A DNA stretch of 64,000 nt. Origin: Chromatiaceae bacterium (GTDB lineage Bacteria; Pseudomonadota; Gammaproteobacteria; Chromatiales; Chromatiaceae). The notes beneath the pieces were generated by a model that worked only from the letters and a program-made list of their open reading frames with translations, was not told the origin of the DNA and did no database searches. A program made the translations under genes and the position numbers. This document shows positions 8,234-17,808 of the stretch, piece after piece. The stretch is taken from positions 1 through 64,000 of the forward strand of contig JACDZG010000016.1 in NCBI GenBank assembly GCA_013426805.1, in the 5' to 3' direction. How positions within the stretch are numbered: position 1 is the first letter of the stretch; each line of letters opens with the position of its first letter.

Positions 8234-8776
8234 CTAGCGTCCGATGAAGCTCACATTGCCGCCGATGCGCTCCACCGCGGCCGCGGTGATCGACGATTGC
8301 GCCATGGCGCGCAGGTCCTTGACCCCGAGCCGGTCGCTGGTGTCGATCTCGGCGATCTTGTCGAAACGCTGCAGGGCCGCCGCCGGGTCACCCAAGCGCA
8401 TCAGCAGGTAGGCGGATCCTTTGAGCGCCAGCAACAGAAACCGCGTCATGCTCATCGAGACCAGCACCGACCCGCCCAGATGGGCCGGGGTGAGTTGCTC
8501 CCAGCGACTCGGCAGCTCCAGCCGCCGGGCCGCCACGGCAATCGCCCGGTCGGCCGTGGTCAGGGCCTCGCGGAACCGGTGGCGATAAAAAAAATACCGA
8601 TACAACGCGACCAGTACGGTCAGGTGCTCCGGTTCGAGGAAATACGCGCGCAGCAGGCTGTGCTCGGCCGCATCGTCCCCATACTGCTGCGCCGCGGCCA
8701 ACAGCAGAGCCTCGACCTCCGGGGTCACCGGCTCATCGAAGTACATTTCCTCGCCGCTGAAATCGAGTAGGTCCAC
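8234..8776 (-). CDS. TPR-like protein of the nif cluster
   Basis: 180 aa from a GTG at 8776, chosen because an AAGGAG lies eight bases upstream; no ATG fits better. The sequence is all-helical and TPR-like: residues about 15-75 (ALLLAAAQQYGDDAAEHSLL, VLVALYRYFFYRHRFREAL) and again near 120-160 (ALKGSAYLLMRLGDPAAALQ). No signal peptide or catalytic motif is visible. It starts 22 bp after nifV, so it is co-transcribed. I know of no assigned function; by position and fold it may be a scaffold for Nif assembly proteins. Confidence 0.75.
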   Translation of the reverse strand: MDLLDFSGEEMYFDEPVTPEVEALLLAAAQQYGDDAAEHSLLRAYFLEPEHLTVLVALYRYFFYRHRFREALTTADRAIAVAARRLELPSRWEQLTPAHLGGSVLVSMSMTRFLLLALKGSAYLLMRLGDPAAALQRFDKIAEIDTSDRLGVKDLRAMAQSSITAAAVERIGGNVSFIGR

Positions 8777-8798
8777 CGGTTCGGCTCCTTGATTCAAT

Positions 8799-9950
8799 TC
8801 ACTGAAGAACGGCGCCGGGGTGGCCGATCTCCACCAGAAAGCGGCGCAAATCCGCCGTGCATGGCGAGCGTTTGGTTTGGGTGACGAAACGGCGCACCAG
8901 CGGCAGCACCTGATCCGCCTCCTCGGGTCCCAGGTCCAAACGCAGTTGGTCGGCATAGACCTGACAGACGGCATGCCGTCCCGAATGTTTGCCGAGAACC
9001 AAACAGTGGGTGCGACCCATCTCAGCGGGATCGACACCCTGATAGTTCAGCGGGTCTTTGAGCAGTCCGTCGACATGAATGCCGGCCTCGTGGGTAAAGG
9101 CGCCCTGACCAACCAGGCTCTTATGCCAGGCCACCGGTTTTCCGGACGCCCGGGCCACCAGCCGGGAGAGCGTCCCGAACGCCGACAGGTCCACGCCGGT
9201 GCTGACGCTCTGGGTATGCTTGAGTGCCATCACCACTTCCTCCAGTGCGGCATTGCCCGCCCGCTCGCCCAACCCGTGGACGGTGGTGTTGACATGGGTC
9301 GCCCCGGCACGCACGGCAGCCAAGGTGTTGGCGGTGGCCAAGCCCAGATCATCATGGGCGTGCATCTCGATCTCAAGATCGATGATGGCGCGCAGATCGC
9401 GAATGCGCTCAAAAGTGCCGAAAGGCTCCAGCAGACCCAGCGTATCGGCATAGCGAATGCGGCTGGCGCCAGCCTCTTGGGCCGCCTCGGCCACCTGCCA
9501 CAGAAATTCCGGATCGGCGCGCGAAGCGTCCTCGGCACCCACACAAATCTCCAGCCCGAGATCGCGGGCCGCCGTCACCTGCGCCTGGACCTGACCCAAC
9601 ACCCAGTCCCGATCACGTCCCAGTTTGCCCGCGATCTGCTGATCGGACACCGGGATCGAGAGATCCACCAACTGCACCCCCAAACCACGGCACTGGGCGA
9701 TATCGCCGGGCAACATGCGCGCCCAGACCATGAGGCGCGACGGCAGCCCCAACTCCGCCAGGATACGGATCGAATGGCGCTCCTCCTCGCCCATGGCCGG
9801 GATGCCGACTTCCAGCTCCGGCACTCCCAGGTCCGCGAGTCCGCGGGCGATGGCCAGCTTTTCCTCCAGGGAGAAGGCCACCCCGGCGGACTGCTCCCCG
9901 TCGCGCAGGGTGGTGTCGTTGATGGTCACGGTCATTGGCTTGGTTGACAT
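8799..9950 (-). CDS. nifV: Homocitrate synthase NifV
   Basis: 383 aa of the HMGL-like TIM-barrel family. Visible motifs are INDTTLRDGEQSAGV (metal and acetyl-CoA binding start of the barrel), MHAHDDLGLATANTLAA, HVNTTVHGLGERAGNA and GKHSGRHAV. It condenses acetyl-CoA and 2-oxoglutarate to R-homocitrate, the organic ligand of the FeMo-cofactor. NifV is separated from isopropylmalate synthases by its context. It is first gene of the unit nifV-TPR-nifW-nifZ-nifM-clpX and sits about 25 bases behind a sigma-54 promoter. In related genomes it directly follows nifS; here an island intervenes. Confidence 0.95.
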   Translation of the reverse strand: MSTKPMTVTINDTTLRDGEQSAGVAFSLEEKLAIARGLADLGVPELEVGIPAMGEEERHSIRILAELGLPSRLMVWARMLPGDIAQCRGLGVQLVDLSIPVSDQQIAGKLGRDRDWVLGQVQAQVTAARDLGLEICVGAEDASRADPEFLWQVAEAAQEAGASRIRYADTLGLLEPFGTFERIRDLRAIIDLEIEMHAHDDLGLATANTLAAVRAGATHVNTTVHGLGERAGNAALEEVVMALKHTQSVSTGVDLSAFGTLSRLVARASGKPVAWHKSLVGQGAFTHEAGIHVDGLLKDPLNYQGVDPAEMGRTHCLVLGKHSGRHAVCQVYADQLRLDLGPEEADQVLPLVRRFVTQTKRSPCTADLRRFLVEIGHPGAVLQ

Positions 9951-9984
9951 TAGGCGTGCTTCCGGTTCGTCTTATCCGGAGGAA

Positions 9985-10000
9985 AGCAGTTTGCGTGCCA
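9985..10000 (-). promoter_or_regulatory. Sigma-54 (-24/-12) promoter of nifV
   Basis: On the minus strand TGGCACGCAAACTGCT matches the consensus TGGCACG-N4-TTGCW at all but the first T of the -12 box. GG and GC are exactly 12 bases apart. The predicted start near 9974 leaves a leader of about 24 bases with GGAAG before the nifV ATG. Confidence 0.8.
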
Positions 10001-10087
10001 CCAACCGACTTTGACACTACGGTAGGGATTTAGCCGACGGCCCTGACCTGCTTTGACGGATTTGCGACAAACGCGTGACCCGGCGCT

Positions 10088-10103
10088 TGTCGCAGAGTCC
10101 ACG
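10088..10103 (-). promoter_or_regulatory. Degenerate NifA upstream activator site of nifV
   Basis: On the minus strand CGT-N10-ACA, one base from the NifA consensus TGT-N10-ACA, centred about 120 bp upstream of the predicted start. Its core CTCTGCG is also found in the perfect NifA site before iscA-nif (34310-34325), which supports it being a real, slightly decayed site. Confidence 0.5.
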
Positions 10104-10202
10104 GGCGCAGGCAACACCGGTAGTTCGAGAAAATCCTGGACGCTTCAGTACCGAGATACGCGGTGTTCCCCTGAGCGTCGGTGACCGGGATGTTCGCGAA
10201 AA

Positions 10203-10290
10203 GATTTCCGACAATTTGGATACCGGTCAGTGTAGGTGCGACTTCAGTCGCACCTGCGTCCAACTCGGTGCGACTGAAGTCGCACCTACA
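10203..10290. repeat. Dispersed palindromic repeat, copy 1 (double palindrome)
   Basis: A conserved flank (TTTCCGACAATTTGGATACC) leads into GTAGGTGCGACTTCAGTCGCACC and, a few bases on, a second near-identical palindrome in the other phase. The same flank plus one palindrome is found inverted at 34690-34746. REP-like dispersed element. The rest of the gap between nifV and copA (10004-10379) shows no gene I can support. Confidence 0.8.
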
Positions 10291-10379
10291 TCCGAGCCAA
10301 AGACATCGGTGTTCACTGTGAACATCTGCGGATCGGCTTTCCGCCCCAGGGTCTCGGCGGACGCTGACCCTCGGATGGT

Positions 10380-12821
10380 CTACGGCGACCTGAAGCGCCG
10401 CAGCCGCAGGCTGTTGGCGACCACGAACAGGCTCGAGACGCTCATGGCCGCCGCGGCGATCATCGGGTTGAGCAGCCATCCGGTCAGCGGGTAGAAGACG
10501 CCGGCCGCCAGCGGGATCAGGGCGACGTTATAGCCATAGGCCCAGAAAAAATTGCCGCGGATGGTGCCCAGGGTGCGCCGCGCCAGTGCGATGGCGTCGG
10601 CAATGGCCGCCGGGTCGGCCGTCATCAGGACGACTTCGCCGGCCTCGACGGCGATCGCGGTGCCCGACCCCATGGCGATGCCGACGTCGGCCTGAACAAG
10701 CGCCGGGGCATCGTTGATGCCGTCGCCGACAAAGGCCACGCGGTGGCCGGCGGCCTGCAGCCGTTTGATCTCCGCAATTTTATCCGCCGGCAGCGCCTCG
10801 GCCACGACCTGTTCGATGTTCAACTGACGCGCCACCGCCGCCGCGGTGCGGCTGCCGTCGCCGGTCAGCAGGGTGACCGAGAGCCCCAGGTCGTGCAGGC
10901 GGGCGACGGCCGCCCGGCTGCCCGCCTTGACCGGATCGGCCACCGCCAGCACGGCCGCCAGTTGGCCGTCGGCCGCCAGATACAGGGGCGACTTCCCCGC
11001 GTCGGCCAGACGCGCCGCCGACGCGGCACCCGCCGCGAGCGCGACGCCCAGACGGTCCATGTAGCGGGCAGCGCCCACGGCGACCAGGATGCCGTCCACT
11101 CGGGCACGGATACCATAGCCGGGGACGGCCTCGACCTCGGTCGCCGCGGTAAGCACCAGCCCCCGCTCCCGCGCGGCCTGCACCAGAGCGGCGCCGATCG
11201 GGTGCTCACTGTGCTGCTCGACGGCGGCGGCGAGCGCCAGGGCCGCCGCTTCGGTCATCCCGAAGGCCGCGAGATCGGTGAGTGCCGGCCGCCCCGCGGT
11301 CAGGGTTCCGGTCTTGTCGAGCACCACTTGATCCACCCGCGCCAGAGTCTCCAGCGCGTCGCCGCGGCGAAAGAGGATCCCCAGGGCGGCCCCGCGGCCG
11401 GTACCGACCATGATCGCGGTGGGCGTGGCGAGCCCCATGGCGCAGGGGCAGGCAATCAGCAGTACGCTGACCGCGGCCACGAAGGCATGCGCCAGCGCGG
11501 GCGCCGGGCCGACCCATAGCCAGGTAACGAAGGTCAGGAGCGACACGGCCATAACGGTCGGCACAAAGACCGCGGCAAGCCGGTCGGCCGTCCGCTGGAT
11601 CGGCAGCTTGCCGGCTTGCGCATCCTCGACCAGCCGCACGATCTGCGCCAGCACCATGTCGGCTCCCACCCGGGTGGCGCGATAACGGAAGGCGCCGGTA
11701 CCGTTGACGGTGGCGCCGACCACCGGGTCGCCCGGACCCTTACGGACCGGCAGCGACTCGCCGGTGATCATCGATTCGTCGACATGGCTGCCGCCCTCGG
11801 TCAGGGTCCCGTCAACCGGGATACGCTCACCGGGCCGCACCGCGATCAGGTCGCCCGGCACCACGGCGGCGGCCGGGATCTCGGCCTCTCCCTCCGGGCG
11901 CACCACCCGGGCGCTGTGCGGCTGGAGATGAACCAGGCGGCGGATCGCCTCGGAGGTCCGGCCCTTGGCCAGGGCTTCCAGATAGCGCCCGAGCAGAATG
12001 AAGGTCACGATGACCGCCGACGCCTCGAAATAGAGGTTGGCGGTGCCGGAGGGGAAGCGGCCGGGCAGGGTCAGCGCGGCGACCGAATAGAGGTAGGCGG
12101 CGCCGCTGCCGAGCATCACCAGGCTGTTCATCCCGGGGCTCAGGTGACGCAGTTCCCGCCAACCGGAACTCAGAAAGCGGCGGCCGGCCCACAGCAGCAC
12201 CGGCGTGGCCAGGATCAGTTCCAGCCAGCCCCAAAGCGGCACCGGTGCCGGTATTGCACCGTGCGGCGGGTCGGCATGGCCGAACCAGAGCATCCGCCCC
12301 ATGCTCACAAACACCAGGGGCAGGGTCAAGACCACGGCCGCCAGCAGGTCCCGACGCAGTCCAGCCAGGGCGTCGGCCTGCCGGACCCCGGCCTCATCCG
12401 GTGCTTGCTCCGCCGCCAGCGGCTCATAGCCGGCCTCGCGGATCACCTGGCTGATCCGCTCACGGCTGACGGTCGCGGCCAGGAACTCGACCGTCGCGGT
12501 TTCGGTGCTCAGATTGACCGACGCTGAGAGCACCCCCGGCAGGGCCTTGATGGCCCGCTCCACCCGCGCCACGCAGGACGCGCAGGTCATGCCGCCAATC
12601 CCGATGGTCGCGGACGCCACCACCGGCTCATAGCCGGCAGCGCGGACGGCCTCCAGGAGCAGCGGAACCGCGGTCCCGGCGAACCGCACGACCGCGGTCT
12701 CCGCCGCCAGGTTGACCAGTGCCGACTCGACCCCCGGCTGCCGCGCGATGGCCCGCTCCACGCGCGCCACGCAGGAGGCACAGGTCATACCGGTCACGCC
12801 GATGCGGAGTTCTTCTGTCAT
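10380..12821 (-). CDS. copA: Copper-exporting P1B-type ATPase CopA
   Basis: 813 aa from the ATG at 12821. Two N-terminal heavy-metal domains each carry GMTCASC (residues about 12 and 76). The transmembrane CPC motif is ACPCAMG. Cytoplasmic motifs are TGES (actuator), DKTGTLT (phosphorylation), SEHPIG (the P1B HP locus) and GDGINDAPA. Eight membrane helices are expected, as in CopA. It exports Cu(I) across the inner membrane. It is first gene of the accessory island behind nifV and is divergent from the DUF4143 ATPase. No copper regulator or chaperone lies beside it. Confidence 0.93.
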   Translation of the reverse strand: MTEELRIGVTGMTCASCVARVERAIARQPGVESALVNLAAETAVVRFAGTAVPLLLEAVRAAGYEPVVASATIGIGGMTCASCVARVERAIKALPGVLSASVNLSTETATVEFLAATVSRERISQVIREAGYEPLAAEQAPDEAGVRQADALAGLRRDLLAAVVLTLPLVFVSMGRMLWFGHADPPHGAIPAPVPLWGWLELILATPVLLWAGRRFLSSGWRELRHLSPGMNSLVMLGSGAAYLYSVAALTLPGRFPSGTANLYFEASAVIVTFILLGRYLEALAKGRTSEAIRRLVHLQPHSARVVRPEGEAEIPAAAVVPGDLIAVRPGERIPVDGTLTEGGSHVDESMITGESLPVRKGPGDPVVGATVNGTGAFRYRATRVGADMVLAQIVRLVEDAQAGKLPIQRTADRLAAVFVPTVMAVSLLTFVTWLWVGPAPALAHAFVAAVSVLLIACPCAMGLATPTAIMVGTGRGAALGILFRRGDALETLARVDQVVLDKTGTLTAGRPALTDLAAFGMTEAAALALAAAVEQHSEHPIGAALVQAARERGLVLTAATEVEAVPGYGIRARVDGILVAVGAARYMDRLGVALAAGAASAARLADAGKSPLYLAADGQLAAVLAVADPVKAGSRAAVARLHDLGLSVTLLTGDGSRTAAAVARQLNIEQVVAEALPADKIAEIKRLQAAGHRVAFVGDGINDAPALVQADVGIAMGSGTAIAVEAGEVVLMTADPAAIADAIALARRTLGTIRGNFFWAYGYNVALIPLAAGVFYPLTGWLLNPMIAAAAMSVSSLFVVANSLRLRRFRSP

Positions 12822-12917
12822 GCAGGTTGCTCGCTCGAATTCCGATTGGTTGATGGCTGCAGCAGCCGATATCAAGCCGATGAATCCAGAAGGATTATGA
12901 AACTAATCCGACAGATT

Positions 12918-12952
12918 CTTACAGATTGCAGTTACAACCTGCAATCTGTAAG
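12918..12952. promoter_or_regulatory. Perfect 14-bp palindrome before the DUF4143 ATPase
   Basis: CTTACAGATTGCAG, a 7-base loop, then its exact reverse complement, ending 8 bp before the ATG at 12961. It covers the place where a ribosome binding site would be and no Shine-Dalgarno is visible apart from its arm. It may be an operator bound by the product itself or an RNA hairpin that closes the start. Confidence 0.7.
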
Positions 12953-12960
12953 ATCGACGG

Positions 12961-14133
12961 ATGATCCCACGCCATGCCAAAGAGACCGCGTTGCGCCTGG
13001 CACGCGGATTCCCGATCCTCGCCATCACCGGGCCGCGCCAATCCGGGAAGACCACCCTGGCCCGGATGCTCTTTGCCGACCGCCCCTATGTTACGTTGGA
13101 AGATCCTGACCAGCGCGAACTCGCCCTCGCCGACCCGCGGGGCTTCCTCGCCCGCTTCCCGGACGGCGCGGTCATCGACGAGGCGCAGCACGGCCCGGAG
13201 CTGATGTCCTATTTGCAGGGGCTGGTCGACCACCGGGGACGCATGGGCGATTTCGTGCTGACCGGCTCACAGCAGTTCGGGCTGATGTCGCGCATCAGCC
13301 AATCACTGGCGGGTCGCGTGGGGCGGATCGAACTGTTGCCGTTTTCAATCGCTGAGCTGGTCGGCGCCGATCTGCTCCCGTCGAACCTGGACACCCTGCT
13401 GTGGCGCGGCGGCTTTCCGCCGTTGTACGACCGTCCGCTGCTGCCCGACGACTGGTTTCCGAATTACATCGCAACCTACCTGGAGCGCGACGTCCGCCAA
13501 CTGTTGGCGGTGCGGGACCTGGCGCTGTTCCAGCGGTTCGTGCGGTTGTGCGCGGCGCGCACCGGTCAGCTACTCAACCTGTCGGCACTGGCCAACGACT
13601 GCGGCGTCTCGCACACCACCGCGCGCGAATGGCTCAGCGTGCTGGAGGCGAGTTACCTCATCCTGCTCTTGCCGCCCTATCACCGCAACTTCGGCAAGCG
13701 ACTGGTGAAGACACCAAAGCTCTACTTTCTGGATACCGGCCTCGCCGCGGCGCTCCTCGGCATCAAGGACAGCGCAGCGCTGAACATCCACCCGCAGCGC
13801 GGGGCGCTGTTCGAGACTTTGGCGGTCGGCGAGTTCGTCAAGCACCGATTCAACAACGGCCGGCCCGCCGGGTTGTATTTCTGGCGCGACAATACCGGTC
13901 ATGAGATCGACCTGCTCTTCGAGACGGGCGGGCGCTTACAGGGCATCGAGATCAAGTCGGGCGCGACCTTGGTGCGCGATTGGCTCAAAGGTCTCGCCAA
14001 ATGGCAGACCCTGGCCGGCGAGCAGGCGCTGCCGGGTTGGCTGATCTACGGCGGGGACGACGCCTACAGCCGCGAAGGCATCGAGGTGTTCGACTGGCCG
14101 TCGCTCGGCGAAGCCGCGCGACGCAACGGATGA
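12961..14133 (+). CDS. ATP-binding protein, AAA plus DUF4143
   Basis: 390 aa. N-terminal P-loop domain: Walker A TGPRQSGKTT (residues about 22-31) and Walker B-like GAVIDEAQHGPEL, followed by the LTGSQQFGLM sensor region. The C-terminal half is DUF4143 (LERDVRQLLAVRDLALFQRFVRL split over several helices, then KLYFLDTGLAAALLG, GALFETLAVGEF and a PD-(D/E)XK-like FWRDNTGHEIDLLFE with IEIKSG). Such genes are common, mobile and of unknown function, often next to toxin-antitoxin and defence genes. It stands alone here behind a long palindrome. Confidence 0.88.
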   Translation: MIPRHAKETALRLARGFPILAITGPRQSGKTTLARMLFADRPYVTLEDPDQRELALADPRGFLARFPDGAVIDEAQHGPELMSYLQGLVDHRGRMGDFVLTGSQQFGLMSRISQSLAGRVGRIELLPFSIAELVGADLLPSNLDTLLWRGGFPPLYDRPLLPDDWFPNYIATYLERDVRQLLAVRDLALFQRFVRLCAARTGQLLNLSALANDCGVSHTTAREWLSVLEASYLILLLPPYHRNFGKRLVKTPKLYFLDTGLAAALLGIKDSAALNIHPQRGALFETLAVGEFVKHRFNNGRPAGLYFWRDNTGHEIDLLFETGGRLQGIEIKSGATLVRDWLKGLAKWQTLAGEQALPGWLIYGGDDAYSREGIEVFDWPSLGEAARRNG

Positions 14134-14148
14134 TCCCAGTCGTGGGAG

Positions 14149-14267
14149 CGGCCTCCGCAGGGCCACTTCGTCCAGCAAACCACCAACGACACTCGGTCCG
14201 GGGTACTGGGCGAGTTGGCGAAGATCAAGCCGACCCTGAACAAGAACCAGGGGGACCCGATTAGTAT
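14149..14267 (+). pseudogene. VirB10-like C-terminal remnant
   Basis: In frame the segment reads QQTTNDTRSGVLGELAKI then KPTLNKNQGDPISI, similar to the end of VirB10/TrbI T4SS proteins (proline-threonine-leucine followed by GxxI.I). Start and most of the gene are missing. It directly precedes the virB11 fragment, as in VirB operons. Confidence 0.5.
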
Positions 14268-14269
14268 CA

Positions 14270-14828
14270 TCTGTCAGCGAACGGGCGCCGATCCTGAGCG
14301 GCCACCTGCCCACCGGCGAACGGGTCCAGATCGTCCTGCCACCGGCGGCCGAGGAGCCCTCGATCACCATCCGCCGGCCGTCGCGTGTGACCTTCAGCCT
14401 CGACGAGTTGGCGGACAAGGTCACCTTCGCGCCCCTGTCCAACGGGGATACCAGCGCGGCGCGCCACCGGGCGGCCGTGCGGTCCCGACTCGCCGGCTGG
14501 CCCATTGGGAATCAGGGCGACGACCAGACCAGCGTCCCCGCCATCCTGCGCGAGATCGTCGCCCACCGGCTCAACGTCATCGTCTCGGGGGCCACGGGCT
14601 CGGGCAAGACCACCTTGTCAAAGGCGATGATCGCCGAGATCCCACTCGACGAACGCCTGATCGCCATCGAAGACGCCAAGGAGTTGGCCTTCCCTACACG
14701 CCAACACCGCCCGGCTCTTCTTCAGCCGTGACGGGGCCGGGGTCTCGCCGGTGACGGTCAAGGACCTGCTGGTGTCCTGTCTGCGCATGAAGCCGGACCG
14801 CATCATGCTCGCGGAGTTGCGCGACGAC
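14270..14828 (+). pseudogene. virB11: VirB11 secretion ATPase, frameshifted and truncated
   Basis: The frame ILSGHLPTGERVQIVLPP, SITIRRPS, then VIVSGATGSGKTTLSKAM (Walker A) and LIAIEDAKEL (Asp box/Walker B) is VirB11/TrbB. After about 14700 the frame shifts and continues at 14751 as DLLVSCLRMKPDRIMLAELR, the His-box region. It then stops being VirB11 near 14828, where a VirD4 frame takes over. VirB11 powers type IV pilus and substrate transport; this copy is dead. Confidence 0.85.
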
Positions 14829-15935
14829 GAAGCCTACTGCTGGCCGATCTCGCGGGCGGGGGCGCGGCCATCGGATTGCCGGGGCTCGTCGCCTGGACCT
14901 TGCTGCCGTCTAAGCCGCTGCATGGCGCGGCGCGCCTGGCCCGTCCCGGTGAGATCGCCAAGGCCAGACTCTACCAGGCCGGGGCGCACTCGATCCTGCT
15001 CGGGCGCCACCGCGGCCGGTTGCTGGCCTTCAACGGCGATCTGCACCCCTTCCTGACCGCGGCTACGGGCACCGGCAAGGAGGTAGGGCTCGTGGTCCCG
15101 AACCTGCTGCACTGGCAAGGGTCCGTCATCGCCCTGGACATCAAGAACGAGAACTACGCCCTGACCTCGGGCTACCGGGGCCGGACCCGAGGCCGGCAGG
15201 TCTGCCGCTTCGCCCCCCTCCATGAGGCAGGCCAAACCCACGCCTTCAACGTCCTGCCCTATGTGCGCGAGGGCGATCTGCGCTTCACCGATGTGCAGAC
15301 CATCGCCGCGATCCTGGTCCCCAACGAAAGCCACGACCCCTATTGGGACAACGTGGCGCGGGACCTCCTGATCGGCTTGACCCTGCTGGTGCGGTCCTGC
15401 TGCTGCTCGATGAGTTCCTGAGCCTGGGTAGGGTCGAGAAGCTGGTCCATGCCCTCGCCTACGTGCGCGGCTGGGGCATCCGGATTGCCACCGTGATCCA
15501 GTCGGAGGCCCAGCTTCAGGCGGTCTATGGCCGAGAGCTGGCCGAGTTCTTCATCGACAACCACCGAGCCCGGATCTACTCCCGCCCTCCGGTGCACCGC
15601 CGGGATTTGGCCGAACAAATCTCCCGCATCGTCGGGCTGAAGACCGTCACCCAGACCAGCTACAGCTATGGCGACGGCCGCCGCTCGCGCCAAGTCTCGC
15701 AGACCGGGCAAGCCATCTTGGACATCGACGACATCGCTCACCTGCGCGAGGACGAAACCATCGTCCTGATCGAGGGCGTGCGCCCGATGATCGGCCAGAA
15801 GCTCCGGTACTACCGGGACAAGACCTTCAAAGCGCGCCGCTCCAAGGCCCTGACGCTGCCGGCACCGCTCACGGACCCCCTGCCAGACACCCCGAAGATC
15901 ACCGTGAGGACCAAGGATCAGGCCGACGAGGACAG
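14829..15935 (+). pseudogene. virD4: VirD4 coupling protein, internally deleted
   Basis: It begins inside a membrane helix (AAIGLPGLVAWTLLPSKPL) directly after the virB11 fragment, so the first segment is missing. Walker A region is TAATGTGKEVGLVVPNLL, followed by HAFNVLPYVREGD. At about 15395 the frame changes and jumps to VLLLLDEFLSLGRVEKLVHA (Walker B), skipping roughly 150 codons. The rest (VIQSEAQLQAVYGRE, PVHRRDLAEQISRIVGLKTV, YRDKTFKARRSKA) is normal VirD4. The 3' end abuts truncated brxL. Confidence 0.85.
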
Positions 15936-15937
15936 AA

Positions 15938-16696
15938 CAGGTTGGCCACCGTGGTCTGGCCGCCGGAGATGAGGATGCTGTTGGGGCTGATCTCCTTATA
16001 GAGGTGGCTCTTGCCGGTCCCCCGCGGCCCCAGCTCGCAGCAGTTGTAGTTGTTCTCGACAAAGGGAATCATCCGCGCCAGCAGGTGCCACTTGACCCGC
16101 TCGGTCAGGTTCGCCGGCTCCATCCCGGTGGAGCGGCACAGGACATCGATCCACTGGGCCTCGGAGAACGCCTGGCGCCCCTCGAACAGCCCCTCCAAGT
16201 CCATGTTGGGCATCTGGATCGGCTTGAGGTCACCGATGGTAAAGGGCGAACCCTTCGGCCCCTCTTCAAAGAAATATTGGACCGTGACGATGCACCAGAT
16301 CCCGCCCACCAGCAGTTTCTCGAACTGCTTCACATAGCTCCCCGGAATGGCGGCATCCTTGACCCCCAGGTTCGACAACAGGGCCTCGTAGAGGTCCCGG
16401 CGTTCGTTGAGCCGCACCGTTACCTTGTCGATGACCTTGTAGCTGCCCCGCTCCTTGATCTTGGACTTGACCTTCTCCGCCTCGTCCGGCCGCACATAGT
16501 TCTCGGCCAGGATCGTCTTCACCGTCTCCAGGCCGTCGCGGATGATCGCCTCGTCGTCCGACGCGCAGTACATGCCGAGCAGGTACTCGAGCACATAGAC
16601 CGGGACGTTCGCCCCTTCCTTGATCAGCTTGGTCAGATCCTTGCGGACGACTTTGCCGGCGAAGTAGCGGTTCAGCAAACTATCGAGATCAGTCAT
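15938..16696 (-). pseudogene. brxL: BREX protein BrxL, C-terminally truncated
   Basis: Starts MTDLDSLLNRYFAGKVVRKD and follows the Lon-like BrxL of type 1 BREX: VLEYLLGMYCASDDEAIIRD, SYKVIDKVTVRLNERRDLYE, FEKLLVGGIWCIV, then ELGPRGTGKSHLYKEISP (Walker A) and ILISGGQTTVANLF. At about 15938 it stops and virD4 sequence begins on the other strand. Walker B, the rest of the AAA module and the Lon-like protease domain are gone. Full BrxL is around 680 aa; about 250 remain. Last gene of the BREX block. ATG at 16696 was chosen over 16723 by family start. Confidence 0.88.
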
Positions 16697-16739
16697 ATCC
16701 ACAGAGGTTCCGAACTCGGCCAAAGAAAGATGAAGAACT

Positions 16740-16836
16740 TATCCACAGATGACACAGATGGACACAGATGAAGAAAATTCATTCGGTATTCATCTGTGTC
16801 ATCTGTGTCATCTGTGTCATCTGTGTCATCTGTGGA
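16740..16836. repeat. Hairpin element E1
   Basis: The left arm TATCCACAGATGACACAGAT starts at 16740. The right arm, its reverse complement extended by extra TGTGTCATC units (four in a row), ends at 16836. About 20 bp of unrelated loop. It lies between brxL and the GxxExxY gene. Confidence 0.85.
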
Positions 16837-16861
16837 CGACTCTTTTCTTGTCATCTGCGGA

Positions 16862-17233
16862 TCAGAATACCAAGCGCTCGTATTGAAGTCGGGTCGCGCC
16901 GAAGTTCAGGATGAGGCCGCGTTTGAGCCTTGACGCTTTCAGATAGTTAATCAGTTGGGCTTTCTCCCCGCCCCCGATGGCGGGCAGCGCTTTGATCTCA
17001 ACGAGCACTGCTTCATAGCATACGAAGTCGGCACGATAGACTACCGACAGCATCTCGCCTTTATAATAAATCGGAATCGCGCATTCCGACTGAAACGAAA
17101 TCGCTCTCCGCCTGAGTTCCAGGATCATGGCCTCATGATATACACGCTCCAGGAACCCATGCCCCAACTCCGAGTGAACAGCCATCGCCGCACCAATAAT
17201 CGCAAAGGTCTGCGGGTCCGTTTCCTTATCCAC
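16862..17233 (-). CDS. GxxExxY protein, PD-(D/E)XK nuclease-like
   Basis: 123 aa from a GTG at 17233 with GGAGAG six bases upstream; an ATG at 17350 would add residues translated from a hairpin repeat. The diagnostic motif is LGHGFLERVY (GxxExxY, residues about 23-29). The rest has nuclease-fold features: SECAIPIYYKGEM, YRADFVCYEAVLVEIKAL (D..ExK) and LINYLKASRLKRGLILNFG. The role of the family is not established. The gene is embedded in hairpin elements on both sides, and its GTG lies within a copy of their CTGTGGAT terminus. That makes it the best candidate for a protein that acts on those repeats, which is inference. Confidence 0.85.
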   Translation of the reverse strand: MDKETDPQTFAIIGAAMAVHSELGHGFLERVYHEAMILELRRRAISFQSECAIPIYYKGEMLSVVYRADFVCYEAVLVEIKALPAIGGGEKAQLINYLKASRLKRGLILNFGATRLQYERLVF

Positions 17234-17336
17234 AGATGTCTCTCCAAAAAGATGAATTAAGATTTCTATCCACAGACGGCCTTGGTCATCGTCCCGACCG
17301 GCCGGCTTCCGCCATAGCCCAGCGGCGAATGTTTCG

Positions 17337-17404
17337 TCCACAGATGACACAGATGAACACAGCTGTTCTTTCTTAATCTGTGTTCATCTGTGTCATCTGT
17401 GGAC
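17337..17404. repeat. Hairpin element E2
   Basis: TCCACAGATGACACAGATGA plus ACACAG on the left, then a 12-bp loop, then the reverse complement ending in CTGTGGAC. The most symmetrical copy, with arms of about 27 bp. Confidence 0.85.
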
Positions 17405-17779
17405 AACTCTTCTCTTTCCTTCCGATCCGAGAATCAGCCGTCGCTGATCAATATCCACAGAGGGCACTGCTTTACCCAAAAAAAGACAAAGAATTTATCC
17501 ACAGATGACACAGATGAGCACAGATAAGAGAAATAAGAAGCCGCGAATTCATCTCTTTTCTTCATCTGTGTTCATCTGTGTCATCTGTGGACAACTCTTC
17601 TCTTTCCTGACGATCCGTGGATTAGCCGTCGCTGATGAGTATTCACAGATGGCTCTGTTTCACCCGAACAACGACAAAGAATTTATCCACAGATGACACA
17701 GATGAGCACAGATAAAAGAAATAAGAAGCCTAGAATTCATCTCTTTTTTTCATCTGTGTCATCTGTGTCATCTGTGGAC
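17405..17779. repeat. Two tandem 188-bp units, each containing a hairpin element (E3, E4)
   Basis: Units 17405-17592 and 17593-17779 both start AACTCTTCTCTTTCCT, pass GCCGTCGCTGAT and GACAAAGAATTTATCCACAG and end in a hairpin element (E3 17497-17592, E4 17685-17779). A third partial unit starts at 17780 and runs into the end of pglZ. The units differ at scattered positions, so the duplication is not very recent. Confidence 0.85.
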
Positions 17780-17808
17780 AACTCTTCTCTTTCCTTACAA
17801 TCCGTGGA

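Noticed and set aside
10030-10479. 149-codon minus-strand frame before copA
   Set aside because: It runs through the palindromic repeat and the copA end; no family match or start signal.
16740-17779. Regular repeats considered as a CRISPR array
   Set aside because: Units are inverted as well as direct, spacing is irregular, loops are related to each other, and no cas gene is present.
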